A stretch of 64,000 nucleotides of DNA from Combretum micranthum (Eukaryota > Streptophyta > Magnoliopsida > Myrtales > Combretaceae). The stretch spans positions 581,501 to 645,500 of the forward strand of contig JAMXBD010000396.1 of assembly GCA_024138025.1 (NCBI GenBank), written 5' to 3'. The position numbers and the translations under genes were made by a program. Shown here piece by piece: positions 22,651-36,100 of the stretch. A model generated the notes under the pieces. The model saw nothing but the letters and a program-made list of their open reading frames with translations, did not search any database and had not been told where the DNA came from. The stretch's first letter is position 1, and each line of letters begins with the position of its first letter.

Positions 22651-24320
22651 TAATTTCGGTGGAGAGGTCGTTGTAGAGCAGCTAGTTTTGATACCATGCT
22701 CAATGACCCTTCAGGAGATAAAGAGATTTAGAATTGATGAGACAGGAATATTGCTGCACTGATTTGGTTGATGATCCTCCTCCAGGGTTTGAGCATTATC
22801 GCATGAATTCACACTGTCAAATAGACTTGAATGAAGAGGTGATCAAATAAATGAGGAAGAGGTCGTTTGCACTACACCATGTTTTGACAGCATGAAGCTT
22901 ATTGGCTATTTGAGAACTTTGAGTAAACCACTGCTGGAACAATTGTGTGAATCAGAACTCATAGAGGCAAAATCCCATTTACAAGCCTTCTTCAGTTGGA
23001 AAGGTTGCCCTCAGCTGCCCGAATTTACTACTTATTGCCTGTCACTGAAAAATGATTCGGAAATGGGACTTTCAGAAAATGCAAGTCACAGTCAATTGAT
23101 TGGGGGGCCCAATCCTTGCTTTGGGGAGAAGGATAGGATTAATGATGTGGGAAGTGGCTCACAAAATCTATCCACTAAATTGAGAAACATGAAGCAAATT
23201 TCTGAAACTGTCGGTCCTCAGAAAAGGAAAAGAAGCTCTCCATTCTCTTTAGATGAGAACCCATCGCAAAAGTTGAAGAGAGAGATTGATTGCAATGTGC
23301 CATGGTCTCACCATATGGAACTTCTTGGTGTTACAAGAACTTTAACTGAATCACAGTTGGGTGAATCAGAACTTACAGAGGCAAAGAGGGTTGCAATCGA
23401 ACTGGGTGAAGTGCATTGGAGCCATTAAATGAATGTCACTTCAAATCTTCTGGCAATAAAAGGACTGCTGAATTTAGCTATGATGATCAAAGATCCAGCA
23501 AATGTAGAAGAACACTGATTAGAGAGTACACTTGTAGCGAGCTGCCATCAGAGCTGTTATTTACTGCTGCAAATCCCTTAGGGAGACCTGATTTCTCTGT
23601 TCCAACTGTGGGCTTCTTCTCTCAATTTAAGGATTCAGTTGCCTTGGGTTCTACCAGTTTGATGGAGCCCATAGAGTCTCCAGAACATGTATCTGTTAGT
23701 GAAACGCCCTCAATATTGAAAAGCTCAGGAAATATTGAACCGGCTGGTCCCTCAAACCCAAAGGATTCTTGCAGTAGTGACTGTATGGTAGAAAAAGTTC
23801 CTGAACAGCAATTTATCACGAACAATCAGGATGCATGGGGCATGTTTCTCCAAGTGTCAAGGGAAGAAACGTGTCCCACTAGCAAACAGAAGATCTCAAC
23901 TGCCAATGTGGCCTCTGAGCCTGATAATCTTCCTGGAAATTTTGGAGAGGAAGTAGGAGAGACAAAAATGTTGGGAAGGAATGTGGTGAAGCTGACTATC
24001 ACACTGCACTGGTTCTTACCTTTGTTAACACCGCCAAAGTGCCTTCGGAAGGATATCTAAACAAGGTATTTGGTTGCTTTGGTAGGTTGAATGAAGCAGA
24101 AACCAAAATATTCAACAAGCGCAATGGATGTAGAGTAGTATATTGGAAACATGCTGATGCTGAAGCTGCTTTTAATGGTCTCGGGAAGCATGGAATCTTC
24201 GGAGATACACTGCTCAGTTACCGCCTCAAGTATATCTATTCTAAGCCAGCCAGAGCTCCTACCCGCTCAAGAAGGCGAAATAATGGTTCTGCATCATATG
24301 CTATTGGCGGAGTTCGATAG
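21561..24320 (+). pseudogene. PWWP-protein tail paralogue B, longer copy with lesions
   Basis: A long frame runs from a splice-acceptor-like GCAG (21557-21560) to a stop at 22760; the first ATG is at 21606. Homologous reading then needs frame changes near 22735, 22850, 23400 and 23975, and ends at 24318-24320. Five copies of a module are visible: an (I/V/L)xYL..L leader, an acidic 'SELxxAKxxLxAF' helix and a W(K/R)G..QLPEF end (about 21810-21945, 22155-22290, 22415-22500 partial, 22895-23025, 23315-23420 decayed). DDPPPGFE precedes two of them. The C-terminal part (from about 24000) reads HTALVLTFVNTAKVPSEGY, then FGCFGRLNEAET and FGDTLLSYRLKY, matching my memory of the RRM-like tail of plant PWWP proteins. 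No PWWP domain is found upstream. A leader exon probably ends near 20861 and the intron is about 700 bp. It could be a decayed gene, or introns could skip some lesions. Confidence 0.6.
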
Positions 24321-26235
24321 CCTACCACCTTTGTTGGCCTATAGTACCATTTAATGGGCAGATGCTGAATGCTGACAAGAAAAATATCGTATCTATAACC
24401 TGTTGTAATTATTGGTAAACACATTGTCAGTTATACATATGTAGGCTGAAAGGAATTACTTTGAGTTTTTTGTTTAATTTTGCAGTTATCTAAAAGTATT
24501 GTATCGTTTCCTTCATTGTCATTTTCGTAATATTTTCCGTTCCTCCATCCTTTTGTGATGGTTCAACAGTTAGGTTGGTGGATTTCAATGAAAAGGCTGT
24601 GAGGCAACCTTTGATCTTTATTTTTCTGTGTTTTTTGCAATCTTTATCTTCCTTTTCCTTTTCCTTGTCCAAGCCAAAGCTTCCCTGGTGGTGCAGATTG
24701 AGGACATTGATGGGTATCTAGCGCAGCAGAAATAATAAAATGCGAGGAGGATAACTGATAAATAAAAATATGAGCAAAGCAAAGCAAATAAAATAAATAA
24801 TATGACACCAAAAATTTAATGTGGTTCACCTTTAAATCTGGGCTACGTCCATGGGACCAACTCCGAAATTTTTCTTCCACTAAAATAGCGGGTTTACAAG
24901 AGAGAGACTTCTCTAGAATAATATTCTAAAGGTACAATACAAATAAGATAAATCTAAAATAGTGGCACTCAAGTATTTTCAAAAACACCCCAAATTAATC
25001 CTCACTATTTTATCACTCCCCAAAATATTCTGTCTCACACAAAACACTCAAAATTTCCTCATGGGAGTATTTTATCTTGGCTCATACACACACATATTTC
25101 TCCTGATGTGTGTTCGTATGTCCTCTCTATGCAAAACCAAAAGGACATGATGTCCTTTTAGCCTTATATAGGTGGTTGCAATTGCCAGCGGAGGAGAAGC
25201 AAATTCAACAACAACTTTGACTTTTCAATGCATTAATTAGCTTGAAAGATTTGTCATTCCAGCACATAATTGTTTGTCTCAAGCTGGATCCTTCGAGGAG
25301 ATGAAAACAACAATTCTCCACCGCCAAAATTTTACGTGCCGACTTCCATATATAATGATAATAATAAAATATAGTCTCTTATGTAGGAGGAATTTACCAA
25401 CAGACAATGATTGCTTTCCTTGTTTAATAAAAAATAAAATGGTATGCGGCAAGATGAGACGGCCTTGGCAAGACAGTGCAGATGAGTTCCATCTCTTGAT
25501 GAATGTACTTCTCTTTGCATATAGGGAACACATGTGTTATATAGGATATTCAGAAGTTCTTCACTGGATGTGTGTTTTCTTAATGAAATGTTCATTAAGC
25601 TCCCTCTTCTCCCCTTCATCATGGGATGAATTATGATACCATACTGGCATTTTATTGCAGTAAAATGCAAGTTATTATTGATACTGTGAGTGCAAGTCTT
25701 TTTATGAGTGTTAAGTAACCATATCTAAAAGTTTAAGTTTTTACATTAAAATAGTTGTAGTATCAACCTTAACTTGGTATCAAAGTAGAGTGTCTTGAGG
25801 GGATGTGTTCAGTAATGCATATTAGATTGTCTACTTGGCAAAGTTCAGTCAAGGTTCCAGCATATCTGTAATTTAAATTTGGACAAGAGATTGTTGTGGG
25901 CTAATTGGACCTCAAACTTAAATGTCTAGATTGAATGTTTTGGTGTTAATCTTAACAATGAGGAGTGGAAATATTTTGTGGAGTGTCAGCCATGCAACAT
26001 GGCTCATAATGGTCCTTATTGGACATAAAGAAGCTTTTTTAGATAGTCCTGTCTTCTGTAGCTCTTAATCCTTACAAGGTTTCTTAGTATAAGTTTTCTT
26101 TGATACCAATTTTGTGCTGATAACAATTTCATGAATCACTTCCTCTGGCAGACATATGTGGGATATTTTGTTGGCTGTTGCCTCTCACTCACATTTGCCA
26201 TTCTTTGTGAATAGGCCGAACATTTTCTTTTGTAG
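24321..26235. other. Spacer with probable decayed LTR sequence
   Basis: After the end of paralogue B there is no gene. The part from about 24740 to 25690 includes AATTTAATGTGGTTCACC followed by a CTACGTCCATGGG stretch, an association I know from plant copia LTRs, so it may be a solo LTR, but I found no partner or termini. ACTTGGTATCAAAGTAGAG at 25776-25794 looks like another mutated Met-tRNA primer site. Confidence 0.35.
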
Positions 26236-26332
26236 TGCAAGAGTGTGTCAGCAAGTTACAAAGGAGGATAAAGGAAGAAAACCGCATTGTGGCAATGCTA
26301 AAAGCAGATTTAGAGAATGTTAGGAGTAATAA
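26236..26332 (+). other. Orphan exon-like coiled-coil segment
   Basis: A pyrimidine-rich TTTTCTTTTGTAG acceptor precedes this segment and AA|GTAAGA, a good donor, ends it. In between, one frame reads QECVSKLQRRIKEENRIV and then AMLKADLENVRS, strongly charged and helical, as in a coiled coil. It looks like one internal exon left from a gene whose other exons are not visible within several kb. I do not recognise the family. Confidence 0.35.
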
Positions 26333-29300
26333 GTAAGATTCAAAATGAACCACATGCCCTTCAATATATAAAGATAATTCTGCATTCTAAAAAGTGCATG
26401 ATGAACCACCTATTTAGGACTTTTAACTAGGCTTGAGTGTAGCTAAATTTGAAAGCATGCTCTATTTATTTGATGGCATGTAAAACCATTTATAAGAAAT
26501 TGCATATTTTTTTAATTATTATTTTGTTTTAGATAAAAGCTGATGAATTTTTGAAGAAAATCTTATGTATCATAAGTTGAATGGAAGGTATTTTTAAAAA
26601 TAGGTGTGCTAAGTGCCTATTCATGATGGATCATTGATTTCAAGCTTGCCATGTCTCCTATGAAATTACTATTTCTTTTTTTAAGGGTTCCATTTTTTGA
26701 TGGGGGAAATTCAACGTGGTGTCATCAGATAATTTAAAGCAGAATTGACCAATGTAGGTTCTGAAAAATACACGAGTATATATCCTTTAGTTACTACTAC
26801 AAATTGGTAGTTTGATAGGTAGAACTTCAAAAAAAATTATTTCAATAAGTGAACTTTACGAGATCACTTCATTTAATTTTTATTGCCTGGTCAAAAAATT
26901 TGACCTGAAGAGAACATGTAATCTAAAACCCTAAATCTTTTTCAGCATGGGGATTAACATTTAAGGGTTTGTGATATCGTGGGCAGATAAAAATCATGAA
27001 TGGAAGTTACATTTTATTAGACATTTGGCATAAGAAGAGAAGATTGACAGTATACCTACTTCATTCTCTAGGCGAGGACAGATTAATTTTTGAGGCTGAA
27101 AAAAAATAAAAATAAAAAATAAAAAATAAAAGAAGATGTTAATCAAGATAAGCAATTATTTTCTTTAATGGGGAAAAAATTCCAGAACTTAAAGCGCATG
27201 ATCCAAATCAGATAAAATTGGGTAGACCATGGGAAAAGAAATACTGATTTCTTTGTTTTATTATTAGGGGTATTAAAAAAGTTATATACTTTTTACAATG
27301 AACAGAAATGTTTGGTGAAGAAAAAGAATAAAGAACATTTTTTATGATAAATTTTTTTTTTTTAATCTCACGATAATATTTATGGAATAAATTGGGGAAA
27401 AATAAATGAAGAGATCGATTTCTTTTTTGCCTTGGGGCTTCCTTATCTTTTTAATTGAAAGCCAAATATTTGTTGGACTCTTTTATTAAGTTGTACATAA
27501 CTTTCATTTTTTAAAAGAAATACAAATTAAGTTAAGAGTTAGACAATTTGAACTTTAGGAATCCCACTGTCTTCCAAATCAGTGGTTGAACCCTCAATTC
27601 TCTTATACAAAAACCCTGTTTTTTTTTTTTTTTTTTTCTTTTAGATTTTCATTTTTAATCGTATGCCCAAAATTTACTTGTACCCATTTTGACAATTGTT
27701 AGTAATAATAAAGTTGATTGTATAGTTTTATATTTAAACGATCCATCAAACCTTCTTATTGGCTAAGTAACACATTATAAAGTGTTTATTAACATGTCGG
27801 TAAGCTGTAATTGGCTAAAGATTACGCTCCATCAATGATATTGAATGAGAAAGTAAGGCAGCTAATGGTTTTGGTAATGATATGGTATTTAATGACATCA
27901 AAATCATAGATGTGACATTTCAAAAATTGACTAACTTCAACATCTAAATCCGTCACTTTCTCTGATGGTTCTGGCAAATGGTTGGTCGATGGGCTTGCCA
28001 GACGCTTTTGTCCATAATTTAATAGGACATTTGGGAATTACAACAGAAGGAGGTGTTATATAGGGGTGATAGTATTTGGGTAAAATATGTAATTAGTTAT
28101 TTAATATTTAAAAATAATTAATTATATTAAAATTTAAAAATTAGTTAATTTAAAATTTAAAAAATTTTGAAATTAACAATACAATACACGAAAGAGCTTA
28201 ATGAAGATATTATTAACGTATACGAAGAACTTTTTTGAATACTAAATTTGTCCATCCGGTTTTTTAAGTGGGGTATATTGGATTTAGATTGTCCCTTATC
28301 ACAGTTAACCTCGTCCTCGTACTTTGAATGTTATAAGACACAGTGTATCCGACAATTTTACGTGGAAAAGGTTGCTTCATGCATGTGAATTGTGATGAGC
28401 AATTTACCTGGTTGCTTCATTATTAAGCTAAAGCGTAAATGTCCTATTTGATGAATTAATTTTATCTATTTTTTATAATTAATTATTTAAAATTTAAAAG
28501 TGCCCGTCCATATTATAAATTTTTTAAAAAGAAAAATTATACAATTAATTGTATTTAACTGCTACGTGAAGACCAAACCTGAAATGCCAGAAATTTCATG
28601 CTTACACATGAAGAATATTCCTAGGGATTAAGGTTGTTTCGGTTTTCTTTCAAATGTAAAATTGACTATTACAATAAAATTTAGTCTTGGTTCTATAATT
28701 CCGCAAAAAAAGTTTTTTCCTTAGAAGGAAGCTGTTAGACATCAATTTCTTTGTCAAACTTTTGTAACATATGACTACTAGATTGCTTTTCTAATCTTCT
28801 TTTTCTTCTTTTATTATTATTATTTTTTTTTTGTTCCCACCAAAATCAATTTGTTTAACTTAGGATATTTCTTTATTAACAAAATTTTCCAATAAATCAT
28901 ATCTAAAGTTGCCCTCTTTGGCCTATCATTATGCTAGTTTCGTCTGTTGTTTATTCTTTCCCCTTCTCTATTATTCCCCCAGTGATATTAGTTTATTTTT
29001 TTAGAGCAGCCATTGGGAGGTTCTCCACCAGAATCCCCATATTAAGGAACTCATTTTGTTGGGTGTATATAGTAATAACTAATATGGATGCTTATTTAAT
29101 TTTTCGGAATCATTTATCAAGTATCCAATAATAAGATCATCCACATCTTTATATAAATATATATATTATTAAGTGTATTGTACAAAACTATAGAAGACTC
29201 GTAAAAATTAAAAAGATGTGAAAAAACTCATATAAAGAATTTGAGGTTTTTAAGATAAAAATATCTTAAAAGTACTGATGTTGCCCTCTGTGGAGGTCCT

Positions 29301-31794
29301 TAAGAATGTGCACACTCTTAAATAATTAATCTATACTGACATATTCTTTCAACATCTTCCTTGCATGGTTTATTCTATAGAAGTGTTTACATTTTTAACA
29401 TTAAGACCGAGATTTATAAAATATAATTTGCTATAATACAAAATGAAGGTACCACAATGACATATATTGTGGGTCACAGATGACAAACGTTATTATTCAC
29501 CTTAAGTTCTACGTTTTTTTTTTTTTTAAATCATAAAAGGGCTTTGTTTATTAAACGTAAGCAAACACTTGTTTACTTCACTTGATGGATTAAACTTGTA
29601 ATGTAATTGGAATTACTGAGAAATTAAAAAAAAAAAATTCATTTGTTAATTTTTTATTTTAATCAGGGTATTTTGGGGAAAAAATTATTCATAAATTTTA
29701 ATAATGAATGATTGCGTAATATTTTTTTGTAATAGGGATTCTTCATTAACTACAATAAAAATACCATTATAGCAAAGCAAATGAATATGACAGCTTGCCC
29801 GGACACATTAGATGCATTATTGTCCATTGTGCTGATGGCAACAAAGCATTCAAAAATGACCAAGTTACACAAGCCATTATAGTTTTTCAAAAAACAGCAA
29901 AAAACATATGGAAGAGGAAAAAAAAGCAAGCAAAGTCCTCAATCATGATCCTTTGTGTTCTTTTTGTTTGGTTCGTTTGTTTTCGATCGTTTTGATATCT
30001 TTTTATGTTGCTTTTAAACAAATTATTTATTAAAAAATATATGTTTTTACTCATAAATAGATCGAATAAATCAGTATAGATAAGCTATAAATGTAGATTA
30101 GATACATATAAAGATAAAGATGAAAATCAAATAATCCAAATAGACTAGTCATTTGATCTATAATTTCAGATAATCGAAATAGACTAGCCATTTGACCTGT
30201 AATTTCAGTAAGTTGGACCTTAGGAACAAAAAGGAGAATCAAACCAAGACTTTTTTTTTCCTTTTTCAACACACAAGAGGGACAGCACAGTAAAATTTGT
30301 TCCTTATCTTGTTGCTTCTAATCATATTCACATCCTACAAAGAATCCATGAACATGGATATTCTAGTTTTAATTCCCATGTTCATTTCATATGCAAAACT
30401 TTATCCCTCTTAGTTAGGTTATCTAATCTATCCATTTTCTTTTAAGGTTGCCATTTTATCCCATTCGATCCAGTTTTCCTTTCGTTATCCATATCACCCC
30501 AAACAAACATTGTTTAGGCTGGTAATGTACTGATCATGTATTTGATAGCTTGGCAAGGCTTGTAACACTGTTTTAGCTACCAAACAATGCCCTTTTCCTT
30601 CCTAACATTCTGCTTTTATCCCCCTCTTCGTTTAATTGTATCTTAAGCTTGTAATAACTTTTCGTAATCCAAGAACTAGCTAATCTTAATACATGCAAAC
30701 CCGCTATCAAATGAACCTTGGAGTCTGTTGGACAAATCACCATCCTCTCGACTTTGTATTAATTTTGCCACCATTATCCAAAGCATATGTTTGCTCGGAT
30801 TCTAGTTATGATATGTGAGCCCATGGATGGGCGATTTGCATGCAAGACCTTTATTTCTTAAGTGCCAAAGCATTAAAAGTTGTGCATTTACAGAGTACTA
30901 TAATAGGAGAAATTGAAAAGACTAGAAAAGTTGGTAATAAAAATACACTTGGAGAAAGAGAAGGGCAAATAGTAGACCCTTTTCATTTTATATTAATAGT
31001 CTATGAAATTTCACAATATAGATAACAAAACATTCTTAAAGCATATTTTTATACATCGCTATACCACCTCAATTGCCCATTCCATTTTCTCATTTATGGT
31101 CTTACTGTAACTTTCTCTCATCATAAAATAAGCCCCCTTAACTTTACAAAGAATTCAAACTTCATACGTATTATTCCACTACTCTTCCAAATGGAATATA
31201 CCATATTTAAATTCTCTTCTTCCATTGTAGTGAAGTATAGAAGAACAAAGAAATTCAAATGCATTGTTTTCCTACTTGCTTATAAAGGGTAAATAAATTT
31301 AAAAATAACATTTTGAAAAATCTCAAAAAGAGTTATTCAAAGAGGAAAAAAAAGGATGAAGAAAAAAAGAACAAGATCCCAAAAATAGGAAGTTAAAAAA
31401 ATCGTGTTGTAAAAATATGATTTTAAAATAGTTAAATAAAATACTATATAAAAATAATATCACAGGTAGTGGTAAGTAGTCTTAGGATAAAGATAAGAGA
31501 TCAAGGTTTGACTTTCATGCTTCTTCTTTTTTTGGTGCAAATTTACCTTATTTGTCAACTTGCCCATTAAAAAATTTACTTTATTTTTTAGTGTCAAAAT
31601 ACATGAATGACTATACAAATCCAACTATTGAACTCTGAACTCTTCGCTAAAAGCACTTAACTACTGCATGTAAAAGGAACACATGTTATGAATGATTTAT
31701 TAATTTTGTAATGCTATTGAAATCGTGTGTTCAAAACACAATCTGAAATGTAACACTAAAAGGTAGAATTTTAAAAAGTGTCCTCTTTATGGGG

Positions 31795-31828
<34 letters not shown>

Positions 31829-31850
31829 TCACATCTGATTTTTGAAATTC
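26333..31850. other. Gene-free AT-rich region
   Basis: About 5.5 kb of AT-rich DNA with poly-T and poly-A runs (for example 27621-27638 and 31799-31825). The short open frames (28931-29131, 29795-29995, 30051-30272, 30840-31025) have no domain, no ATG context of note and no splice partners; I see nothing supportable. Confidence 0.6.
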
Positions 31851-31859
31851 CTTTTTTAA

Positions 31860-32270
31860 TTTACAATATTTTTCCCTTAACCTTTCTAGTAAAACATTTC
31901 CGATTTAAATTTTCATTCAAAGATTCAAGATTAGTTCCCACTAATTCTCATCCCATCTTCATCAAAACAATGTCATTAGCAAATAACATTCACCATGTTA
32001 CCTTCTTAATATCTGTGGTAAGTTCATCCATGCCAATTAACAAGAATAGCTAGAGGCTCTAAAGCAAATTTTAATATGTATTGTATCTTCTTAAGAAGAT
32101 TCTTGAATTGAACCTATCCTAAAATAATTTTTGTACATGTCTTCTATAACTCACTAATCACACTGTTACCTCTACCTTCCTTTTCTAAAACTCGCGACAA
32201 CAATTTCTAGAATCTCTTTCATGTCTTTTCAAGGTCAACCAACATCATATATGAGAGTACTTCTTACCAA
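31860..32270 (-). pseudogene. RTE-like non-LTR reverse transcriptase fragment
   Basis: On the minus strand MMLVDLEKT at about 32252-32226 matches the (M)VFVDLEKAYD motif of plant RTE-type reverse transcriptases. KLLSRVLEKEGR follows with interspersed stops. Further on, LFANDIVLMK at about 31986-31957 matches the catalytic FADDIVL motif with the first Asp changed to Asn (GAT to AAT). Many stops separate the pieces and no endonuclease or tail is seen, so this is a short dead scrap. Confidence 0.7.
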
Positions 32271-32299
32271 GAGAATGATGATAGGAACATAAAATTAAT

Positions 32300-33150
32300 C
32301 AAAAATGCCCACAATAGTTACAATAGGAGAATCCATAATCTCCTTCCTCCCAAGTCCTACATATTTGAAATCTTTTAACCCTTGAATCTTCTCAAACTTT
32401 CTTTATCATTTATAATTGAAACCATGTTGTGAAACATAACCTAAGACCTTATCCAAAGAAAGGAATTTGAAATTGTATGTAAAAACCATAAAAAGTTGGA
32501 TTACATATTAGCTGAAAGTCTGCAACAATCTATATTTTCATTTGCTTGAGCACTGCAATAGCTCCCTACTATTGTATGAGCTAATTATGCACAAGTGAGA
32601 ATATACATACACAAAATGACAAAATGTATCAAAATGGAACCATCATCTAATTATCCAAATATAAAGAAAGATGAAGGTAGATACTAAGGCACATTCAGTT
32701 GCACCACATGCTAACAACTTCCAAGGATTGCATAGCCGTATGAGCCAATAAAAACGCTTCCAAAGTCTGAACTCCCACTCCTACAGCAAAATCACCTTTC
32801 ATCATATTCCCACCAGCTCATAAATTTGCTCAAAGGACCCTGAACTTGCTGCCCGATAGAGTTCTCCAACAAAAAAAAAAAAAAAAGAGTATGATATGTG
32901 TCATAAGAATACGTGTATTTTGGTTGTCTAGTCGTCACAAATAAAAAAGGAACTGGTATGAAGAAATGAAAGCTTGAGTTATTAAGGTGCCTAATTCGCG
33001 GAATAAGCTGTTCGTGCACCTTGGAGTATCACCTGCCTAGAACTTCAAATAAATAGGATGGTCCAGCCATTTGCTCCGCCCTATAACTGAAAAACAAAAG
33101 CTTCTGGTCTAGGAAGATCTGAAAGATAGTTTCCCTCCCTCCTCCAGATA
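32300..33150. other. Probable 3' flank of the ELM2 gene
   Basis: No gene. The part nearest 33150 is presumably the 3' untranslated region of the minus-strand ELM2 gene; an A-homopolymer lies at 32871-32886. Confidence 0.4.
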
Positions 33151-36100
33151 CTAAATGTGTTTAGTATGTGACTTTGTAGGAGAATAAAAGATAGAATTTG
33201 ATGGCTTGACATTGTTGTTGGCATTAGCAATGGCTGGCACTTGAGATTCTGATACATCATCATCGCTGTCAATGTTAGAGGGAGAAATCCTGTTCTGAAA
33301 TGCCCTACGTCGCAAGAGAAAAACATTGACATAATAGCTCACTAATTCCTCTCTTTTTCTAAAGGGAAAATGCTTTGCCAGCTCAACCCAAAAACTCTTC
33401 TCCCGTGATGAAGGATTGGACCTGACAATAGCTGCAAATGTATTCTGTTCCTCTATTGTCCAAGAAGCTTCTACATCCTCACCCATTTTATCAAATTTGA
33501 AAAGGTGAAATGCAGCACCCACTTCAAGCTTTAACTTTTTTCTTTTCTCATCGATGTGAAACCTCACACATTTTGAAGAACCCTGAAACTGACAGCCACA
33601 TGAATCCTGCCTTCCCATCCCAATAGGGTCTCTCTCAATTAGAGGTAGAGTTCCCCGTGATCTCCTTAGTGGCCACATTCGGGTCCCCAACCATTTAGAG
33701 TCACTTTCTGAAACCTCCCCAGTCCATGCAGGAACAAAAGCTTGAAATTCAGGGCCCAAAGGAGTTTCATCTTTTTCATGATCATCAAATAGTGAATCTG
33801 CAGTTGATACATTGGATGGGTTATTTCGAGATTCTGATGAAAATGACTCAGAACAAGATTGAGGATGACGAGTCGCTTTTGCAATAGTCAACCCTTGTTT
33901 GCATTGTGACCTCTCCCTTAGTTTATAACCAGATCCACTATCTTCATACATGCTTGGATGCATCCTCTGATTGCTCTGCAAAACACAATATAATATCAAT
34001 ACACAATCATTTGTGTGGTCATACCTAAACAATTGAGCCACTTGTAGACATCCATATAGAAAAAAATTTTAGAGGTCTATTTAGGATGTCTTTTAACTGT
34101 TTATATCTTATTTGTATTTTATTTGCAAGGCATCTCTATTTGAAATTTGACGTTTAGATAGATATTTTATTTGTAAATTATAGTGTTTATGATTATGGTG
34201 AACATGGTGAATGAGGTATAAGAATTGGAAATCCAAATATAAAAAAATAAAAATAAAAAAAAATAACGAACAAATAAAAAGATTCAAAAAATATATATAT
34301 TTTATGCATTAGAAAAGAAATTTTAATTGGTATATTTGCAAAAAATAAATAAAATAAAAGGTTAAAAAGTCCAATTTTATAAGGATTTGCTAAGGGTTGG
34401 TTTGGTTAATTTTTTTTTTTTTTAAATCTACTCAAGTAACAAAATACCAAAAAGATGAAGATATAAGCACATACATACTGCTCTTTCAACATTAGATACC
34501 AACACAATCCTCAAAAAATTAGATTCATTTAACCTATATGTTGCTCATTTTTTGCAAATATATCAATTAATATATTTTTTACACCTTTTTATCTTTAAAG
34601 TGCATGAATTTTTGCATACAGATTCTCACATCCAAATCACTACCTTTATTATAATTATGAAACGTATACGGAAAAGATATAGATCAGCTAATTATCCAAA
34701 TGCCAGACTTCAAATACATACAAAATAGATAATATACAAATAAGATATGGATTAGGAAAAAAAAAAAGGCAATCTAAGGCCTCAACTATTGTCTGATTAT
34801 ATGTTAACGGTATATGTGTATTTATATTCCTTCTGGTACCTTTTTCATGACAAACGTAAGATTTGAGCAGATGCAAATAAATAAATATATATATATAAGA
34901 CAGAAAAAAGATAAAATCAGGATGATAAGATGGAATGATCTAAACAAAATATGATGCCTATAAGGTAATACAATAAGTTATATATTATACCTGTATGAAT
35001 ACTCAGAAAAATGTAAGACAAACAGTGTGCAAAACGTTTACAAAGAAAGCAGGTAAATTTGCAAAATTGGAGCACCAGAAGCTTGCACAAGGTCAATTAA
35101 CAAGAACCTTAGTCATAAATTGACAAAAATTTCATAACTTTATTTTTACAAAAAGGTCGGAAACAGGATGTTCATTATTATTTTCTCTCAGCAGAATAAC
35201 ATAACTGCAACAAGCATGTTTCTTCTAAAGCTCAAGGGGCTGTAGAAGAAGATCCAAAACCCCCTACACAGACCATTTTTACTTATAATAAACTGTCTGG
35301 AAAAATAAGCTACTTTGTTTTTCCCTCTAACAAACTAAGACCTATGTTTCGTTATTATTTTTAATGTCACTTAAAGAAGACATGTCACTTTATGAGTGGT
35401 CCTTAATAATAAATTTAATATAGTAATATTATCAAATATACTTAATTGTAAAATAAAATAAGAAAATAATCTAAAATGTAGAAAATCATAATAAAAAAGA
35501 AAAAAAGAAAATTAGAGAGAGAGGAGAGAGAGAGAGCTCAAAACTCTAAAAGCTAGGTGGCATGCCATCTCCCAGCCTTGAGATGAGCAGTGACCTATGT
35601 GTATGCATGGTGTGTCATGACCCACCGCTATAGATAGACCAACTCACGGCCATTTAAACAGTTAAAAAAGAAAAGATAAAAAGAATTTAGCACATTTCAA
35701 GTTCTCCATAGGTTGGTGGTTAGCATGACCCATCAAATCTTTTTGGCCATTTCCAGCCATCTAAGGCCAGGGGTGGCTGGAAACCACCTTTTGCGGGGTG
35801 TGTGTGTGTGTGTGTGGTTTTGTAGGGCGGGGGCCCACCACGTGGGCGGGTGGTGTGGTCACATGAATTCCTTTTGATGGTGGCCAACCAAACCCCCTCC
35901 TCTTCCCCTTCTAGCAATGACCAGCTAGGCAGCCCAAAATGCTACCGCACAAGGTTCAACCCAGATTTTCATTTTTTCAGTTTTGCTTTTTTTTTTTTAT
36001 ATTATAAATAGTTTTAGTTTGTAATTGATTTCATTAAATTAGTTATTATAGACCAATCAAGATGGAACACATATCCTATTATTATGGACATTAACAAGTG

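Noticed and set aside
31778..32053. Plus-strand open frame starting in poly-T
   Set aside because: N-terminus is the poly-T run read as Phe; the rest is antisense to the RTE-like fragment.
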